A DNA stretch of 64,000 nucleotides, from NCBI GenBank assembly GCA_046154125.1, contig JBJXEJ010000174.1, forward strand, positions 1 to 64,000, given 5' to 3'. Numbering within the stretch: position 1 is the stretch's first letter; the number at the start of each line of letters is the position of its first letter. A program made the translations under genes and the position numbers. The notes beneath the pieces are model-generated. The model saw nothing but the letters and a program-made list of their open reading frames with translations, ran no database searches and was not told the DNA's origin. This DNA is from PBB1 sp046154125 (lineage in GTDB: Bacteria > Pseudomonadota > Gammaproteobacteria > Burkholderiales > Burkholderiaceae_C). Below, piece after piece: positions 7,952 through 15,816 of the stretch.

Positions 7952-7967
7952 TGGCACGGAACTTGGG
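7952..7967 (+). promoter_or_regulatory. Candidate sigma54-like promoter of the cytochrome bd operon
   Basis: The sequence TGGCACGGAACTTGGG keeps the full -24 block TGGCACG and TTG at -12, but has GG where GC is expected. It resembles the sulfide-operon element (TGGCACGG--CTTG in both). Transcription would begin near 7978, almost at the cydP ATG (7980), so cydP would be nearly leaderless from it. That weakens the call, though not for the downstream cydA. Confidence 0.4.
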
Positions 7968-7979
7968 TTGATCAGGGAC

Positions 7980-8156
7980 ATGACACCCGAAGAACGCCGC
8001 CTGTTGCGCCACCTGGTCACTGCCGTGGTCGTCAAGCTGGCGGTGCTGGTCGGGCTGTGGTGGGGATTCGTGCGCGATCAACGCGTGAACGCGGATACCG
8101 CACAGACCGCGGCGCACATCGGTGGCACAACCCCGGATCCCGGAGCAACCCCGTGA
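7980..8156 (+). CDS. cydP: Cytochrome bd oxidase-associated small protein CydP
   Basis: Protein of 58 residues with one transmembrane segment (HLVTAVVVKLAVLVGLWWGFV). The N-terminal MTPEERRLLRHL and the WWGFVRDQRV end match the small CydP proteins encoded before cydAB in Burkholderiales; a role in the oxidase is presumed from context only. The ATG at 7980 is chosen over an in-frame TTG at 7968. Its stop overlaps the cydA start as GTGA. Confidence 0.75.
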   Translation: MTPEERRLLRHLVTAVVVKLAVLVGLWWGFVRDQRVNADTAQTAAHIGGTTPDPGATP

Positions 8157-9727
8157 TATCCGAACAACTCGTCGACCTGTCGCGGCTGCAGTTCGCAGCC
8201 ACCGCGATGTACCACTTCCTGTTCGTGCCGCTCACGCTCGGCATGGTGTGGCTGCTCGTCATCATGGAAAGCGTCTACGTGATGACCGGCAAGGTCGTCT
8301 GGAAGGACATGACGCGCTTCTGGGGCAAGCTGTTCGGCATCAACTTCGCGCTCGGCGTGACCACCGGCATCACGCTCGAGTTCCAGTTCGGCACCAACTG
8401 GGCCTACTACTCGCACTACGTGGGCGACATCTTCGGCGCGCCGCTGGCCATCGAAGGGCTGATGGCCTTCTTCCTCGAATCGACCTTCATCGGCCTGTTC
8501 TTCTTCGGCTGGGATCGCCTCACGCGCACCCAGCACCTGATGGTGACGATGCTGATGGCGGTGGGCACCAACCTGAGCGCGCTGTGGATCCTGATCGCCA
8601 ACGGCTGGATGCAGAACCCGGTGGGCGCCGAGTTCAGCTACCAGACGATGCGCATGGAGTTGGTCGATTTCTGGGCGATCGTGTTCAACCCGGACGCGCA
8701 GGCCAAGTTCGTCCACACGGTATCGGCCGGCTATGTCACGGGCGCGATGTTCGTGCTGTCGGTGTCAAGCTGGTACCTGCTCAAGGGGCGTGACATCGAG
8801 TTCGCCAAGCGCAGCTTCCGCGTGGCTTCGGCCTTCGGGCTGGCGTCGGTGCTGAGCGTGATCGTGCTTGGCGACGAGTCAGGCTACACGGTCGGGGAGG
8901 CGCAGCAGACCAAGATGGCCGCCATCGAGGCGATGTGGGAGACCGAACCCGCGCCGGCTCCGTTCACCGCACTCGCGTGGCCCGACGAGGCGCAGCAGAA
9001 GAACGACTGGGCAGTCCAGATCCCCTGGGTGATGGGCCTGATCGGCACCCGCTCGGTCACGAAGGCGATCCCCGGCATCCGCGAGATCAAGGCGAAGAAC
9101 CGCGAACGCATCATCCGCGGCATCGTCGCGGTGAGCGCGCTCGAGGCCCTGCGCAAGCACCGTGACGACCCGGTGGCCAGGCAGGTCTTCGAGGCGCACA
9201 AGTCCGACCTGGGTTTCGGTCTTCTGCTCAAGAAGTACGTGGTCGACGTGCGCCAGGCCACCCCCGAGATCATCGACCGCGCGGTCAATGACACCGTGCC
9301 GCGCGTGATGCCGATGTTCTGGAGCTTCCGCATCATGGTCGGCCTGGGCGTGGCGATGCTGCTGCTGTTCGGCCTGTCGTTCTGGACCACGATCAGGAAC
9401 GAGTGGACGCGCAGGCCGTGGCTGCTGAAGTGGGCGCTGTGGATGCTGCCGGCGCCCTGGATCGCCTGCGAGCTCGGCTGGGTGGTGGCCGAGTACGGTC
9501 GCCAGCCGTGGACGATCTACGGCGTGCTGCCCACGCACCTCAGCGTTTCCACGCTGAGCGTCGAGAGCCTGTACGGATCGCTGGCCGGATTCATCGGCTT
9601 CTACACCGTGCTGCTGGTGGTCGAGGTCTACCTGATGCAGAAGTTCGCGCGGCAGGGACCGGGCAGTCTCGGCACGGGACGCTACTCGCAGGAGCCTTTC
9701 CAACACGCGGCCCCGGCCATCGCCTGA
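8153..9727 (+). CDS. cydA: Cytochrome bd ubiquinol oxidase subunit I
   Basis: Heme-bearing subunit of the bd-type quinol oxidase, 524 residues, about the length of E. coli CydA. It starts at a GTG that overlaps the cydP stop. Likely heme ligands are visible: His21 in TAMYHFLFVPLTLG, the histidine of KFVHTVSAGYVTGAM, and the methionine of FWSFRIMVG. The GRQPW quinol-oxidase motif is present near residue 445. The long stretch between GDESGYTVGEAQQTK and the FWSFRIM motif indicates a long Q-loop. It oxidises quinol and reduces O2 to water without pumping protons. bd oxidases are known to keep working in the presence of sulfide, cyanide and NO, which fits the neighbouring sulfide genes. Confidence 0.97.
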   Translation: MISEQLVDLSRLQFAATAMYHFLFVPLTLGMVWLLVIMESVYVMTGKVVWKDMTRFWGKLFGINFALGVTTGITLEFQFGTNWAYYSHYVGDIFGAPLAIEGLMAFFLESTFIGLFFFGWDRLTRTQHLMVTMLMAVGTNLSALWILIANGWMQNPVGAEFSYQTMRMELVDFWAIVFNPDAQAKFVHTVSAGYVTGAMFVLSVSSWYLLKGRDIEFAKRSFRVASAFGLASVLSVIVLGDESGYTVGEAQQTKMAAIEAMWETEPAPAPFTALAWPDEAQQKNDWAVQIPWVMGLIGTRSVTKAIPGIREIKAKNRERIIRGIVAVSALEALRKHRDDPVARQVFEAHKSDLGFGLLLKKYVVDVRQATPEIIDRAVNDTVPRVMPMFWSFRIMVGLGVAMLLLFGLSFWTTIRNEWTRRPWLLKWALWMLPAPWIACELGWVVAEYGRQPWTIYGVLPTHLSVSTLSVESLYGSLAGFIGFYTVLLVVEVYLMQKFARQGPGSLGTGRYSQEPFQHAAPAIA

Positions 9728-9738
9728 AGGATCGAATC

Positions 9739-10881
9739 GTGATCGACTATGCAACCCTCAAGGTGATCTGGTGGCTGTTCGTCGGCGTGCTGCTGGTCGG
9801 CTTCGCCATCATGGACGGCCACGACATGGGCGTGGCCACGCTGCTGCCCTTCGTCGGCAAAGGCGACGAAGAGCGCCGCGTCGTCATCAACACTGTCGGC
9901 CCGCACTGGGACGGCAACCAGGTCTGGTTCATCACTGGTGGCGGCGCGATCTTCGCGGCCTGGCCGGTGGTCTATGCCACGGCCTTCAGCGGCTTCTACT
10001 GGGCCATGATGGCGGTGCTGTGGGCGCTGTTCTTCCGCCCGGTGGGATTCGACTACCGCAGCAAGATCCACAACGCCACTTGGCGCAGCACCTGGGACTG
10101 GGGGCTGTTCATCGGCGGTGCGGTGCCCCCGCTGATCTTCGGCGTGGCCTTCGGCAACCTGCTGCAGGGCGTGCCGTTCGGGTTCGACGATTTCATGGTC
10201 TCGACCTACACCGGCAGCTTCTGGCAACTGCTGAATCCGTTTGCACTGCTGGTCGGGGCGGTCAGCAGCGCCATGATCACCATGCACGGCGGCATGTACC
10301 TGGCGCACCGCACGGAAGGCGCGATCCAGCAGCGTGCGGCGCGCGGCGCCGTGAGCGCGGCGCTGGTGATGGTCGTGACCTTCATCGCGGCAGGCATCTG
10401 GCTGCGCGTGGGCGGCATCGAGGGCTACGTGATCACCTCGGTGATCGATCCCGGAGCCCTGCCCGACCCGCTGGGCAAGACCGTGGCGCGCAGCGCGGAT
10501 GCATGGTGGGGCAACTACGGCCGGCAGCCGCTGCTGTGGTTGCTGCCGGCGCTGGGCATCGGCGGCGCGTTGCTGGCCGCCGGGCTGGTCACGGTGCGTC
10601 GCACGCTGGCTGCGTTCGCTGCGTCGGCCTTGTCCATCGTCGGCGTCATCGGCACGGCGGGCGGCGCGATGTTCCCGTTCGTGATGCCTTCTTCGACACA
10701 GCCCGATGCCAGCTTGACGGCCTGGGACGGCGTCTCGAGTCACATGACGCTGGGGCTGATGTTCTGGGCCACGGCGGTTTTCCTGCCGCTGATCGTTCTC
10801 TACACCGCCTGGGCCTACCGCGTGATGCGCGGCAAGGTCACGGTCGCGCACATCCGCGCCAACGAACACACCGCCTATTGA
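9739..10881 (+). CDS. cydB: Cytochrome bd ubiquinol oxidase subunit II
   Basis: Second integral membrane subunit, 380 residues with many hydrophobic helices. The N-terminus VIDYATLKVIWWLFVGVLL aligns in character with E. coli CydB. The start is the GTG at 9739, preceded by GAAGGA eight bases away; the frame is open further upstream inside cydA but has no family match there. Conserved patches include DGHDMGVATLLPFV and NTVGPHWDGNQVW. It packs against CydA and stabilises the heme subunit. Only 11 bases separate it from cydA. Confidence 0.96.
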   Translation: MIDYATLKVIWWLFVGVLLVGFAIMDGHDMGVATLLPFVGKGDEERRVVINTVGPHWDGNQVWFITGGGAIFAAWPVVYATAFSGFYWAMMAVLWALFFRPVGFDYRSKIHNATWRSTWDWGLFIGGAVPPLIFGVAFGNLLQGVPFGFDDFMVSTYTGSFWQLLNPFALLVGAVSSAMITMHGGMYLAHRTEGAIQQRAARGAVSAALVMVVTFIAAGIWLRVGGIEGYVITSVIDPGALPDPLGKTVARSADAWWGNYGRQPLLWLLPALGIGGALLAAGLVTVRRTLAAFAASALSIVGVIGTAGGAMFPFVMPSSTQPDASLTAWDGVSSHMTLGLMFWATAVFLPLIVLYTAWAYRVMRGKVTVAHIRANEHTAY

Positions 10882-10897
10882 GGCCGAAGGACACCCG

Positions 10898-11515
10898 ATG
10901 TCTGCACACACCCTGAATGCTCCGGCACCCCTGCTGCCACCGGACGCTGACAAACGCACCTGGCTGCTCGCCACCGCCGCCGCCGCCAGCGCGGGGGTTG
11001 TCGCCACGGCCATCCCGTTCATCGAGACACTGACCCCGAGCGAGCGGGCCAAGGCGCTCGGCGCCTCGGTCGAGGTCGACATCGCCGACCTGCGACCCGG
11101 CGACATGAAGACAGTCGAATGGCGGGGCAAGCCGGTCTGGGTGGTGCGCCGCACGCCCGAGATGCTGGCGGCACTGCAGGGCCACGACGCGCAACTCGTC
11201 GACCCGCAATCGCTGCGCGAGCAGCAGCCGTCCCAGGCGCAAAACGCAGCGCGGTCGATCAGGCCGGAGATCTTCGTTGCGGTGGGCATCTGCACCCACC
11301 TCGGATGCTCTCCCAACAGTGCACCGAAGGGCGGCAACAACCCCAGCCTGCCCAGCGACTGGCCGGGCGGCTTCTTCTGTCCGTGCCACGGCTCCACCTT
11401 CGACGGTGCAGGCCGTGTCTACAAGAACAAGCCGGCGCCGACGAACCTGGAGATTCCGGCGCATCGCTACGCGAGCGACACGCGCATCCTGATCGGCGAC
11501 GACGCCGCGGCCTGA
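10898..11515 (+). CDS. Rieske iron-sulfur protein (PetA-like), without cytochrome b/c1 partners here
   Basis: Protein of 205 residues with an N-terminal membrane anchor (residues 23-45) and a C-terminal Rieske domain. The [2Fe-2S] ligands are in CTHLGC and CPCHGS. The N-terminal DKRTWLLATAAAASAG resembles a Tat-type anchor with a KR pair in place of RR. In bc1 complexes this subunit takes electrons from ubiquinol. Here it lies 16 bases after cydB and 11 before cydX, with no petB or petC in the window. It could be the bc1 subunit displaced from its operon, a second copy, or a protein serving the bd oxidase. The family is clear; the partner is not. Confidence 0.9.
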   Translation: MSAHTLNAPAPLLPPDADKRTWLLATAAAASAGVVATAIPFIETLTPSERAKALGASVEVDIADLRPGDMKTVEWRGKPVWVVRRTPEMLAALQGHDAQLVDPQSLREQQPSQAQNAARSIRPEIFVAVGICTHLGCSPNSAPKGGNNPSLPSDWPGGFFCPCHGSTFDGAGRVYKNKPAPTNLEIPAHRYASDTRILIGDDAAA

Positions 11516-11526
11516 GGAGGCACGAC

Positions 11527-11649
11527 ATGTGGTACTTCACGTGGGTCCTGGGGGTCGGTTTTGCCGTGCTGCTGGCGGTGATGAACGCGATGTGGGGCGA
11601 GAACGAGGCGGCCCGACAGGCTGCGGACGAGGACGAGGCCGCGACATGA
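11527..11649 (+). CDS. cydX: Cytochrome bd oxidase small subunit CydX
   Basis: Protein of 40 residues, MWYFTWVLGVGFAVLLAVMN followed by a charged tail, matching the CydX/CbdX pattern of one transmembrane helix starting MWYF. CydX is required for stability and activity of bd oxidase in E. coli. An AGGAGG site lies just before the ATG. The stop overlaps the next start as ATGA. CydX is separated from cydB by the Rieske gene, which is unusual. Confidence 0.93.
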   Translation: MWYFTWVLGVGFAVLLAVMNAMWGENEAARQAADEDEAAT

Positions 11650-11957
11650 AGCCGACCGTCGCCAACGCCCCGCCGGTCGCTCCCGCTGCCGCAACCGCGC
11701 CGCCGCGCATGCACCTGCCGAGCCTTTTCGCAGCGCTGGTCATCATGCTGGCGGGCACGCTGTATCCGCCGCTGATGACCGACGCGTCCGGACATGCCGA
11801 CCACGGCCTGGCGATGTCGCTGTTCTGGGCCATGAGCGCCGGCTTCGTGCGCGGCGTGGGGTTTGTGCCGCGGGCGCCCGTCTGGCGATGGCTGTTCTCG
11901 GGTCGGGCCTGCGCACTGGCGCTGCTCGCCGCGCTGGCGCTCGAATGCATGCACTGA
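11646..11957 (+). CDS. ybgE: Cyd operon protein YbgE
   Basis: Membrane protein of 103 residues. The segment SLFWAMSAGFVRGVGFVPR resembles the E. coli YbgE core (WAVCAGVIHGVGFRP), and the position directly after cydX is the same as in E. coli. Three hydrophobic stretches are visible. The function is unknown beyond association with bd oxidase. It is translationally coupled to cydX by a 4-base overlap. Confidence 0.85.
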   Translation: MKPTVANAPPVAPAAATAPPRMHLPSLFAALVIMLAGTLYPPLMTDASGHADHGLAMSLFWAMSAGFVRGVGFVPRAPVWRWLFSGRACALALLAALALECMH

Positions 11958-11977
11958 AGCCGAATGGAGAAGCACCC

Positions 11978-12409
11978 ATGAACCTCGTCTGTCCCGCCTG
12001 CGGTGTCACCAACCGCGTTCCCGACGAACGCTTGCACGACGAGCCGGTGTGCGGTCGCTGCAAGGGCGCGCTGATGGCCGCCCAGCCTGTCGCGCTCGAC
12101 GATGCGCGGCTGCCCGGCTTCATTGCCGGCAGCGGGCTGCCGGTGCTGGTCGATTTCTGGGCCGAGTGGTGCGGGCCCTGCAAGATGATGGCGCCGCACT
12201 TCGCGCAGGCTGCCGCGCAGCTGCCGGACGTGCGCTTCGTCAAGGTCGACACCGAGGCCAACCCGCAGGCCAGCGCGCTGAACCAGATCCGCAGCATCCC
12301 GACGCTGATCCTGTATCGCGGGGGCAAGCCGCTGGCCAGGCAGTCGGGCGCCATGACGTCCGACGATCTGGTCCGCTGGGTGCGATCGCAACTCTCCCGT
12401 GGGGCCTGA
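11978..12409 (+). CDS. trxC: Thioredoxin 2 (TrxC)
   Basis: Cytosolic disulfide reductase of 143 residues. The N-terminal zinc-binding segment has CPACG (residues 5-9) and CGRCK (around 26), the mark of TrxC as opposed to TrxA. The active site WCGPCK lies near residue 64, with the cis-proline in SIPTLILY. The start ATG has a GGAGA site; frames upstream overlap ybgE. It lies 20 bases after ybgE, so it probably rides in the bd operon. In a sulfide-stress setting, a thioredoxin could reduce protein persulfides; that link is inferred. Confidence 0.95.
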   Translation: MNLVCPACGVTNRVPDERLHDEPVCGRCKGALMAAQPVALDDARLPGFIAGSGLPVLVDFWAEWCGPCKMMAPHFAQAAAQLPDVRFVKVDTEANPQASALNQIRSIPTLILYRGGKPLARQSGAMTSDDLVRWVRSQLSRGA

Positions 12410-12418
12410 GCCGAGACC

Positions 12419-13375
12419 ATGATCCTCGAGACTGCGACTCTGCTGGCAGGTGCATGGGGCGCGCACCAGTTGCTGCATCGCGCCATCCTGAGCGGACTGC
12501 GTGCTCCGCGCACACCGCATCCGTCGGCGCCTGCCGACCCGGGGATGTCGCGAGACGCCTGGCGCGAGGTGGACATTCCAGGCCGGCGTGGCAGGCGCCT
12601 GTTCGGCTGGATGGTCTCGCCTCCGGCGGACACGCACCGGCCCGCACCGACGGTGCTGGTGATGCACGGCTGGGGTGCCAACGCGGAGACGATGTGGCCG
12701 CTGGTCGCGCCGCTGCACGCCGCCGGATTCGCAGTGTTGCTGATCGATGCGCGCTGCCACGGGCGCAGTGGCGACGAGGCCTTCACATCGATGCCGCGCT
12801 TTGCCGAGGACATCGCCACCGGCCTTGCCTGGCTGCGCAAGCAACCCGAAGTCGCATCCGACCGGCTGGCGCTGATCGGTCATTCGGTGGGCGCCGCTGC
12901 TGCGCTGCTGCACGCCTCGGGCCACCACGACGTGTTCGCCGTGGTCAGCCTGTCGGCCTTCGCCCACCCGCGGGAAGTGATGCGCCGCCTGATGGCCGCC
13001 AACCACGTGCCGTATCCGCTGCTGGGCTGGTACGTGCTGCACCATGTGCAGCGGGTGATCGGCACGTCGTTCGACGCCATCGCACCGCTGACCACGCTGG
13101 CCCGCGTGCATTGCCCGGTGCTGCTGGTGCACGGACGAGGCGACAGCACGGTGCCGCTCGCCGACGCCGAGCGGCTGCTGGCCGTGTCGAACCGGGCGCG
13201 CCTGCTGGCGGTGGACGGTGACCACGACCTGCGCGGCACGCTGGCGCTGCATGCACCGGTGCTGGTCGATTTCCTGCGCTCGGCCTGCGGTACACCTCCG
13301 ATCCGTGGGGCTGTCTGCGCGCGCCATGACGATGCGAAGGCTGAACAGTTGCAGCTGTCATGCGCCTCCCACTGA
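12419..13375 (+). CDS. Alpha/beta hydrolase
   Basis: Protein of 318 residues with an N-terminal hydrophobic stretch and an alpha/beta hydrolase fold. The oxyanion region is MHGWGANAETMWP, the nucleophile elbow GHSVGA (around residue 160), the acid is in HGRGDSTVPLAD, and the catalytic histidine is in DGDHDLRG. The substrate cannot be told from sequence. It starts 9 bases after trxC and likely shares the transcript. The last about 25 residues (after RSACGTPP) look non-homologous to the fold. Confidence 0.85.
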   Translation: MILETATLLAGAWGAHQLLHRAILSGLRAPRTPHPSAPADPGMSRDAWREVDIPGRRGRRLFGWMVSPPADTHRPAPTVLVMHGWGANAETMWPLVAPLHAAGFAVLLIDARCHGRSGDEAFTSMPRFAEDIATGLAWLRKQPEVASDRLALIGHSVGAAAALLHASGHHDVFAVVSLSAFAHPREVMRRLMAANHVPYPLLGWYVLHHVQRVIGTSFDAIAPLTTLARVHCPVLLVHGRGDSTVPLADAERLLAVSNRARLLAVDGDHDLRGTLALHAPVLVDFLRSACGTPPIRGAVCARHDDAKAEQLQLSCASH

Positions 13376-13393
13376 TTTCCTGAAAGCGACGCC

Positions 13394-14110
13394 ATGAACC
13401 CGAATCACTCCTGCCGCCCGCTGATCGACGACGAACTGGACGTCCTGACCGAACTGGTGCCGCTGGCCGGCCTGCGCATCGTCGAAGCGGGCTGCGGCGC
13501 AGCGGCGCTGGCGCGCACGCTGCTGGCCCGGCACCCCGACTGCGATGTGACGGGACTGGAGGTCGATGCGCGCCAGCAGGCGAAGAACCTGGCGGCACCC
13601 GCACCGGGACTCCATTTCATCACCGCGGGCGCCGAATCGATCCCCTTGCCAGACGCCAGTTTCGACCTCGCGCTGATGCTGAAATCACTGCACCACGTGC
13701 CGGTTGATTCGATGGCGCAGGCCCTGGGCGAAGCCGCCCGAGTGCTGTGCGCAGGTGGGCATCTGTATGTCTCGGAGCCGGTCTACGACGGGCCGTTGAA
13801 CGACCTGGTCCGACTGTTCAATGACGAAGGCGTGGTGCGTGCTGCAGCGCAGGTGGCACTGGACGCTGCACTGCTCACGACAACCTGGCGCCCGGTGGCC
13901 GAACGACACTTCGAGATGCCGGTGCGATTTGCCGACTTCGCCGAGTTCGAGCAGCGGATGATGCGACCCACCTTCGCCGACCACCGCATCGACGACGCCA
14001 AGCTGGCCGAGGTGAGAGCCGCCTTCGAGTCGCATGTCGCAGCTCATGGATGGGCATTCACGAGGCCGATGCACGTGAGGCTGCTGCGCAGGCAGGCCGA
14101 TGGGAACTGA
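13394..14110 (+). CDS. Class I SAM-dependent methyltransferase
   Basis: Protein of 238 residues with the SAM-binding motif IVEAGCGAAALARTL near residue 28, the acidic residue after strand 2 (GLEVDAR), and motif LPDASFDLALMLKSLHHVP typical of the Methyltransf_11 group. No substrate can be named. It follows the hydrolase by 18 bases and overlaps the next gene by 11 bases, so the three are probably co-expressed. Confidence 0.85.
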   Translation: MNPNHSCRPLIDDELDVLTELVPLAGLRIVEAGCGAAALARTLLARHPDCDVTGLEVDARQQAKNLAAPAPGLHFITAGAESIPLPDASFDLALMLKSLHHVPVDSMAQALGEAARVLCAGGHLYVSEPVYDGPLNDLVRLFNDEGVVRAAAQVALDAALLTTTWRPVAERHFEMPVRFADFAEFEQRMMRPTFADHRIDDAKLAEVRAAFESHVAAHGWAFTRPMHVRLLRRQADGN

Positions 14111-14564
14111 GCTCGGCCGCAAGCGCATCGGCGGCCTGCTGGTTGCCTTGCAGTTCTCGTTGATCGCGTTCCTGTTCGTGCGGGCTGCCCCCGCTTTCGC
14201 CAGCGGCAGCGCAACCGCGGGCGCGTGGCTCCTGGCCCTGGGCGGCTTGCTGCTCGTCGGGTGGGCGTTTTTCTGCAACCGCCCCGGCAACTTCAACATC
14301 CATCCCGAGCCGCGTGCCGGTGGACTGCTGGTGCAGCACGGACCCTACCGATGGATCCGCCATCCGATGTACACGGCCGTTTTCTGCTGCGCCCTGTCGA
14401 CCGCCTGGGCGAGCCGTTCGCCATGGTCATGGCTGGGCGCAACCGTGCTCGTGATCGTGCTCGCGACGAAGGCTCGGCTAGAAGAGCGCTGGATGCTCGA
14501 GGAACACCCGGACTACGCCGCTTACCAGGCCCGAACCTGGCGCTTCGTGCCGGCCCTGTATTGA
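14100..14564 (+). CDS. Isoprenylcysteine carboxyl methyltransferase/PEMT-like membrane protein
   Basis: Membrane protein of 154 residues with four hydrophobic segments. The C-terminal signature GPYRWIRHPMYTA...EERWMLEEHPDYAAYQ is that of the ICMT/PEMT/MddA-type integral membrane methyltransferases, in which the RHPxY and E-E patches contribute to SAM binding. Substrates in this superfamily range from lipids to thiols. One relative, MddA, methylates H2S and methanethiol, and the sulfide context makes that worth testing, but it is not shown here. It is the last gene of the rightward run from cydP. Confidence 0.8.
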   Translation: MGTELGRKRIGGLLVALQFSLIAFLFVRAAPAFASGSATAGAWLLALGGLLLVGWAFFCNRPGNFNIHPEPRAGGLLVQHGPYRWIRHPMYTAVFCCALSTAWASRSPWSWLGATVLVIVLATKARLEERWMLEEHPDYAAYQARTWRFVPALY

Positions 14565-14582
14565 TCGGCAACCCGCGTTCGC

Positions 14583-14732
14583 TCAGTGCTTCAGGCGTTC
14601 AACGGCTTCATCCTCGCGCACATGCTTGAGCGTGTAGCGGATGAAGAAGCCACCCATGCCCAGCATGAAGGCGATGACCGCCATGCTCATCAGGCCGGCG
14701 TCCGAAGTGAAAAGGTCTCTGAGTGCGTGCAT
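14583..14732 (-). CDS. DUF3149 small membrane protein
   Basis: Short gene of 49 codons. The product starts MHALRDLFTSDAGLMSMAVI and has one hydrophobic segment (around residues 16-35) followed by a charged tail ending RLKH. This fits the DUF3149 family seen in betaproteobacteria. An AAGGAG site lies 7-8 bases before the ATG, which strongly supports translation. It is convergent with the methyltransferase. Function is unknown. Confidence 0.78.
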   Translation of the reverse strand: MHALRDLFTSDAGLMSMAVIAFMLGMGGFFIRYTLKHVREDEAVERLKH

Positions 14733-14918
14733 TGGAAGCTCCTTCTGGTCAATCCAATTCCATTGGGAGCCTGGATCGGCGCACGGACCTTGTCATGGGT
14801 CAAGGCAACGGCACGACGCTCACCCGGGATGACACCGATCCCGTACCCTTTCGCCGCCCGCGTTGCCCCCTGACCTGTCGCGTCGATGCTCGAGACACCA
14901 CCCTGAAAGCCCCACCCC

Positions 14919-15362
14919 ATGAACCTCGACTGGAATCACTTCACCCCCTGGGCATCGCTGGCCGGGGGCCTGCTGATCGGCATCGCGACCGCCCTCTATC
15001 TGCTGGGCGACGGCCGCATCGCCGGCATCGCGGGGATCCTCTCCGGTCCGCTGCGCGCGGTGCTGTCCGGCGGAAGCCTCGCGGCTGAGCGCGTGCGGCT
15101 GCTGTTCATCGGCGGGCTGCTCGTCGCGCCATGGGCGTGGCGGCTGTTCGCGCCGCTGCCGACGGCGACGGTCGATGTCGGACCGGCGGCCCTCGTGGCG
15201 GCCGGGCTGCTCGTCGGCGTCGGGGTGCGCATGGGCAATGGCTGCACCAGCGGCCATGGTGTCTGCGGACTCAGCCGCTTCTCGCTGCGATCGCTGGCGA
15301 ACGTGCTGGCATTCATGGGCGCCGGCGGAGTGGCCGTCTTCATCGCCCGCCACGTGCTCTGA
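14919..15362 (+). CDS. YeeE/YedE family sulfur-transport protein (first half-transporter)
   Basis: Membrane protein of 147 residues with the family motif GNGCTSGHGVCGLSR (around residue 108), whose cysteines are thought to relay sulfur in TsuA-type thiosulfate or sulfur transporters. It pairs with the next gene, which carries the complementary motif; such split pairs (PmpA/PmpB type) are common next to persulfide dioxygenases. The 186 bases upstream (14733-14918) contain a small CCAAT/ATTGG inverted repeat at 14754-14766 and no further gene. Confidence 0.9.
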   Translation: MNLDWNHFTPWASLAGGLLIGIATALYLLGDGRIAGIAGILSGPLRAVLSGGSLAAERVRLLFIGGLLVAPWAWRLFAPLPTATVDVGPAALVAAGLLVGVGVRMGNGCTSGHGVCGLSRFSLRSLANVLAFMGAGGVAVFIARHVL

Positions 15363-15371
15363 AGGATCGAC

Positions 15372-15785
15372 ATGCGCGAACTGATTGCACTGCTGAGCGG
15401 CCTGATCTTCGGTCTGGGTCTGATCGTGGGAGGCATGACCGACCCGGGCAAGGTCAAGGGCTTCCTCGATGTGGCCGGGCTGTGGGACCCGAGCCTGGCG
15501 CTGGTGATGGGCGGCGCGATTGCGATCGGCATATTTGCCTTCGCCGCAGCCAGGCGCCGCAGCACCGCGTGGAGCGGGGACCGCATCGACATCCCGTCGA
15601 ACACCACCATCGATGCGCGCCTGATCGGCGGTGGCCTGCTGTTCGGCACCGGCTGGGGAATCGGCGGGTTCTGCCCGGGTCCGGCGCTGGTGGCGATGAG
15701 CAGCGGCCTCGGCAGCGCAGCGATCTTCGTCGTCGCGATGCTCATCGGCATGGCGCTGCACGATCGTTTTCTCGCGCCGCACTGA
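15372..15785 (+). CDS. YeeE/YedE family sulfur-transport protein (second half-transporter)
   Basis: Membrane protein of 137 residues starting MRELIALLSGLIFGLGLIVGGMTDP, with the second family signature GTGWGIGGFCPGPAL around residue 95. A GAAGGA site precedes the ATG, 9 bases after the first half. Together the two would form a pore for a sulfur species. Their place directly before a dioxygenase-rhodanese fusion suggests import or export of thiosulfate or sulfane sulfur. Confidence 0.9.
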   Translation: MRELIALLSGLIFGLGLIVGGMTDPGKVKGFLDVAGLWDPSLALVMGGAIAIGIFAFAAARRRSTAWSGDRIDIPSNTTIDARLIGGGLLFGTGWGIGGFCPGPALVAMSSGLGSAAIFVVAMLIGMALHDRFLAPH

Positions 15786-15816
15786 CCCACCCTGTCTGCC
15801 TCGAAAGTCACTCGCC

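Noticed and set aside
14754..14766. CCAAT/ATTGG repeat as a regulator site for the YeeE/YedE genes
   Set aside because: Only five-base arms, and it lies far from the YeeE start; no matching copy was seen elsewhere in the sulfur loci.
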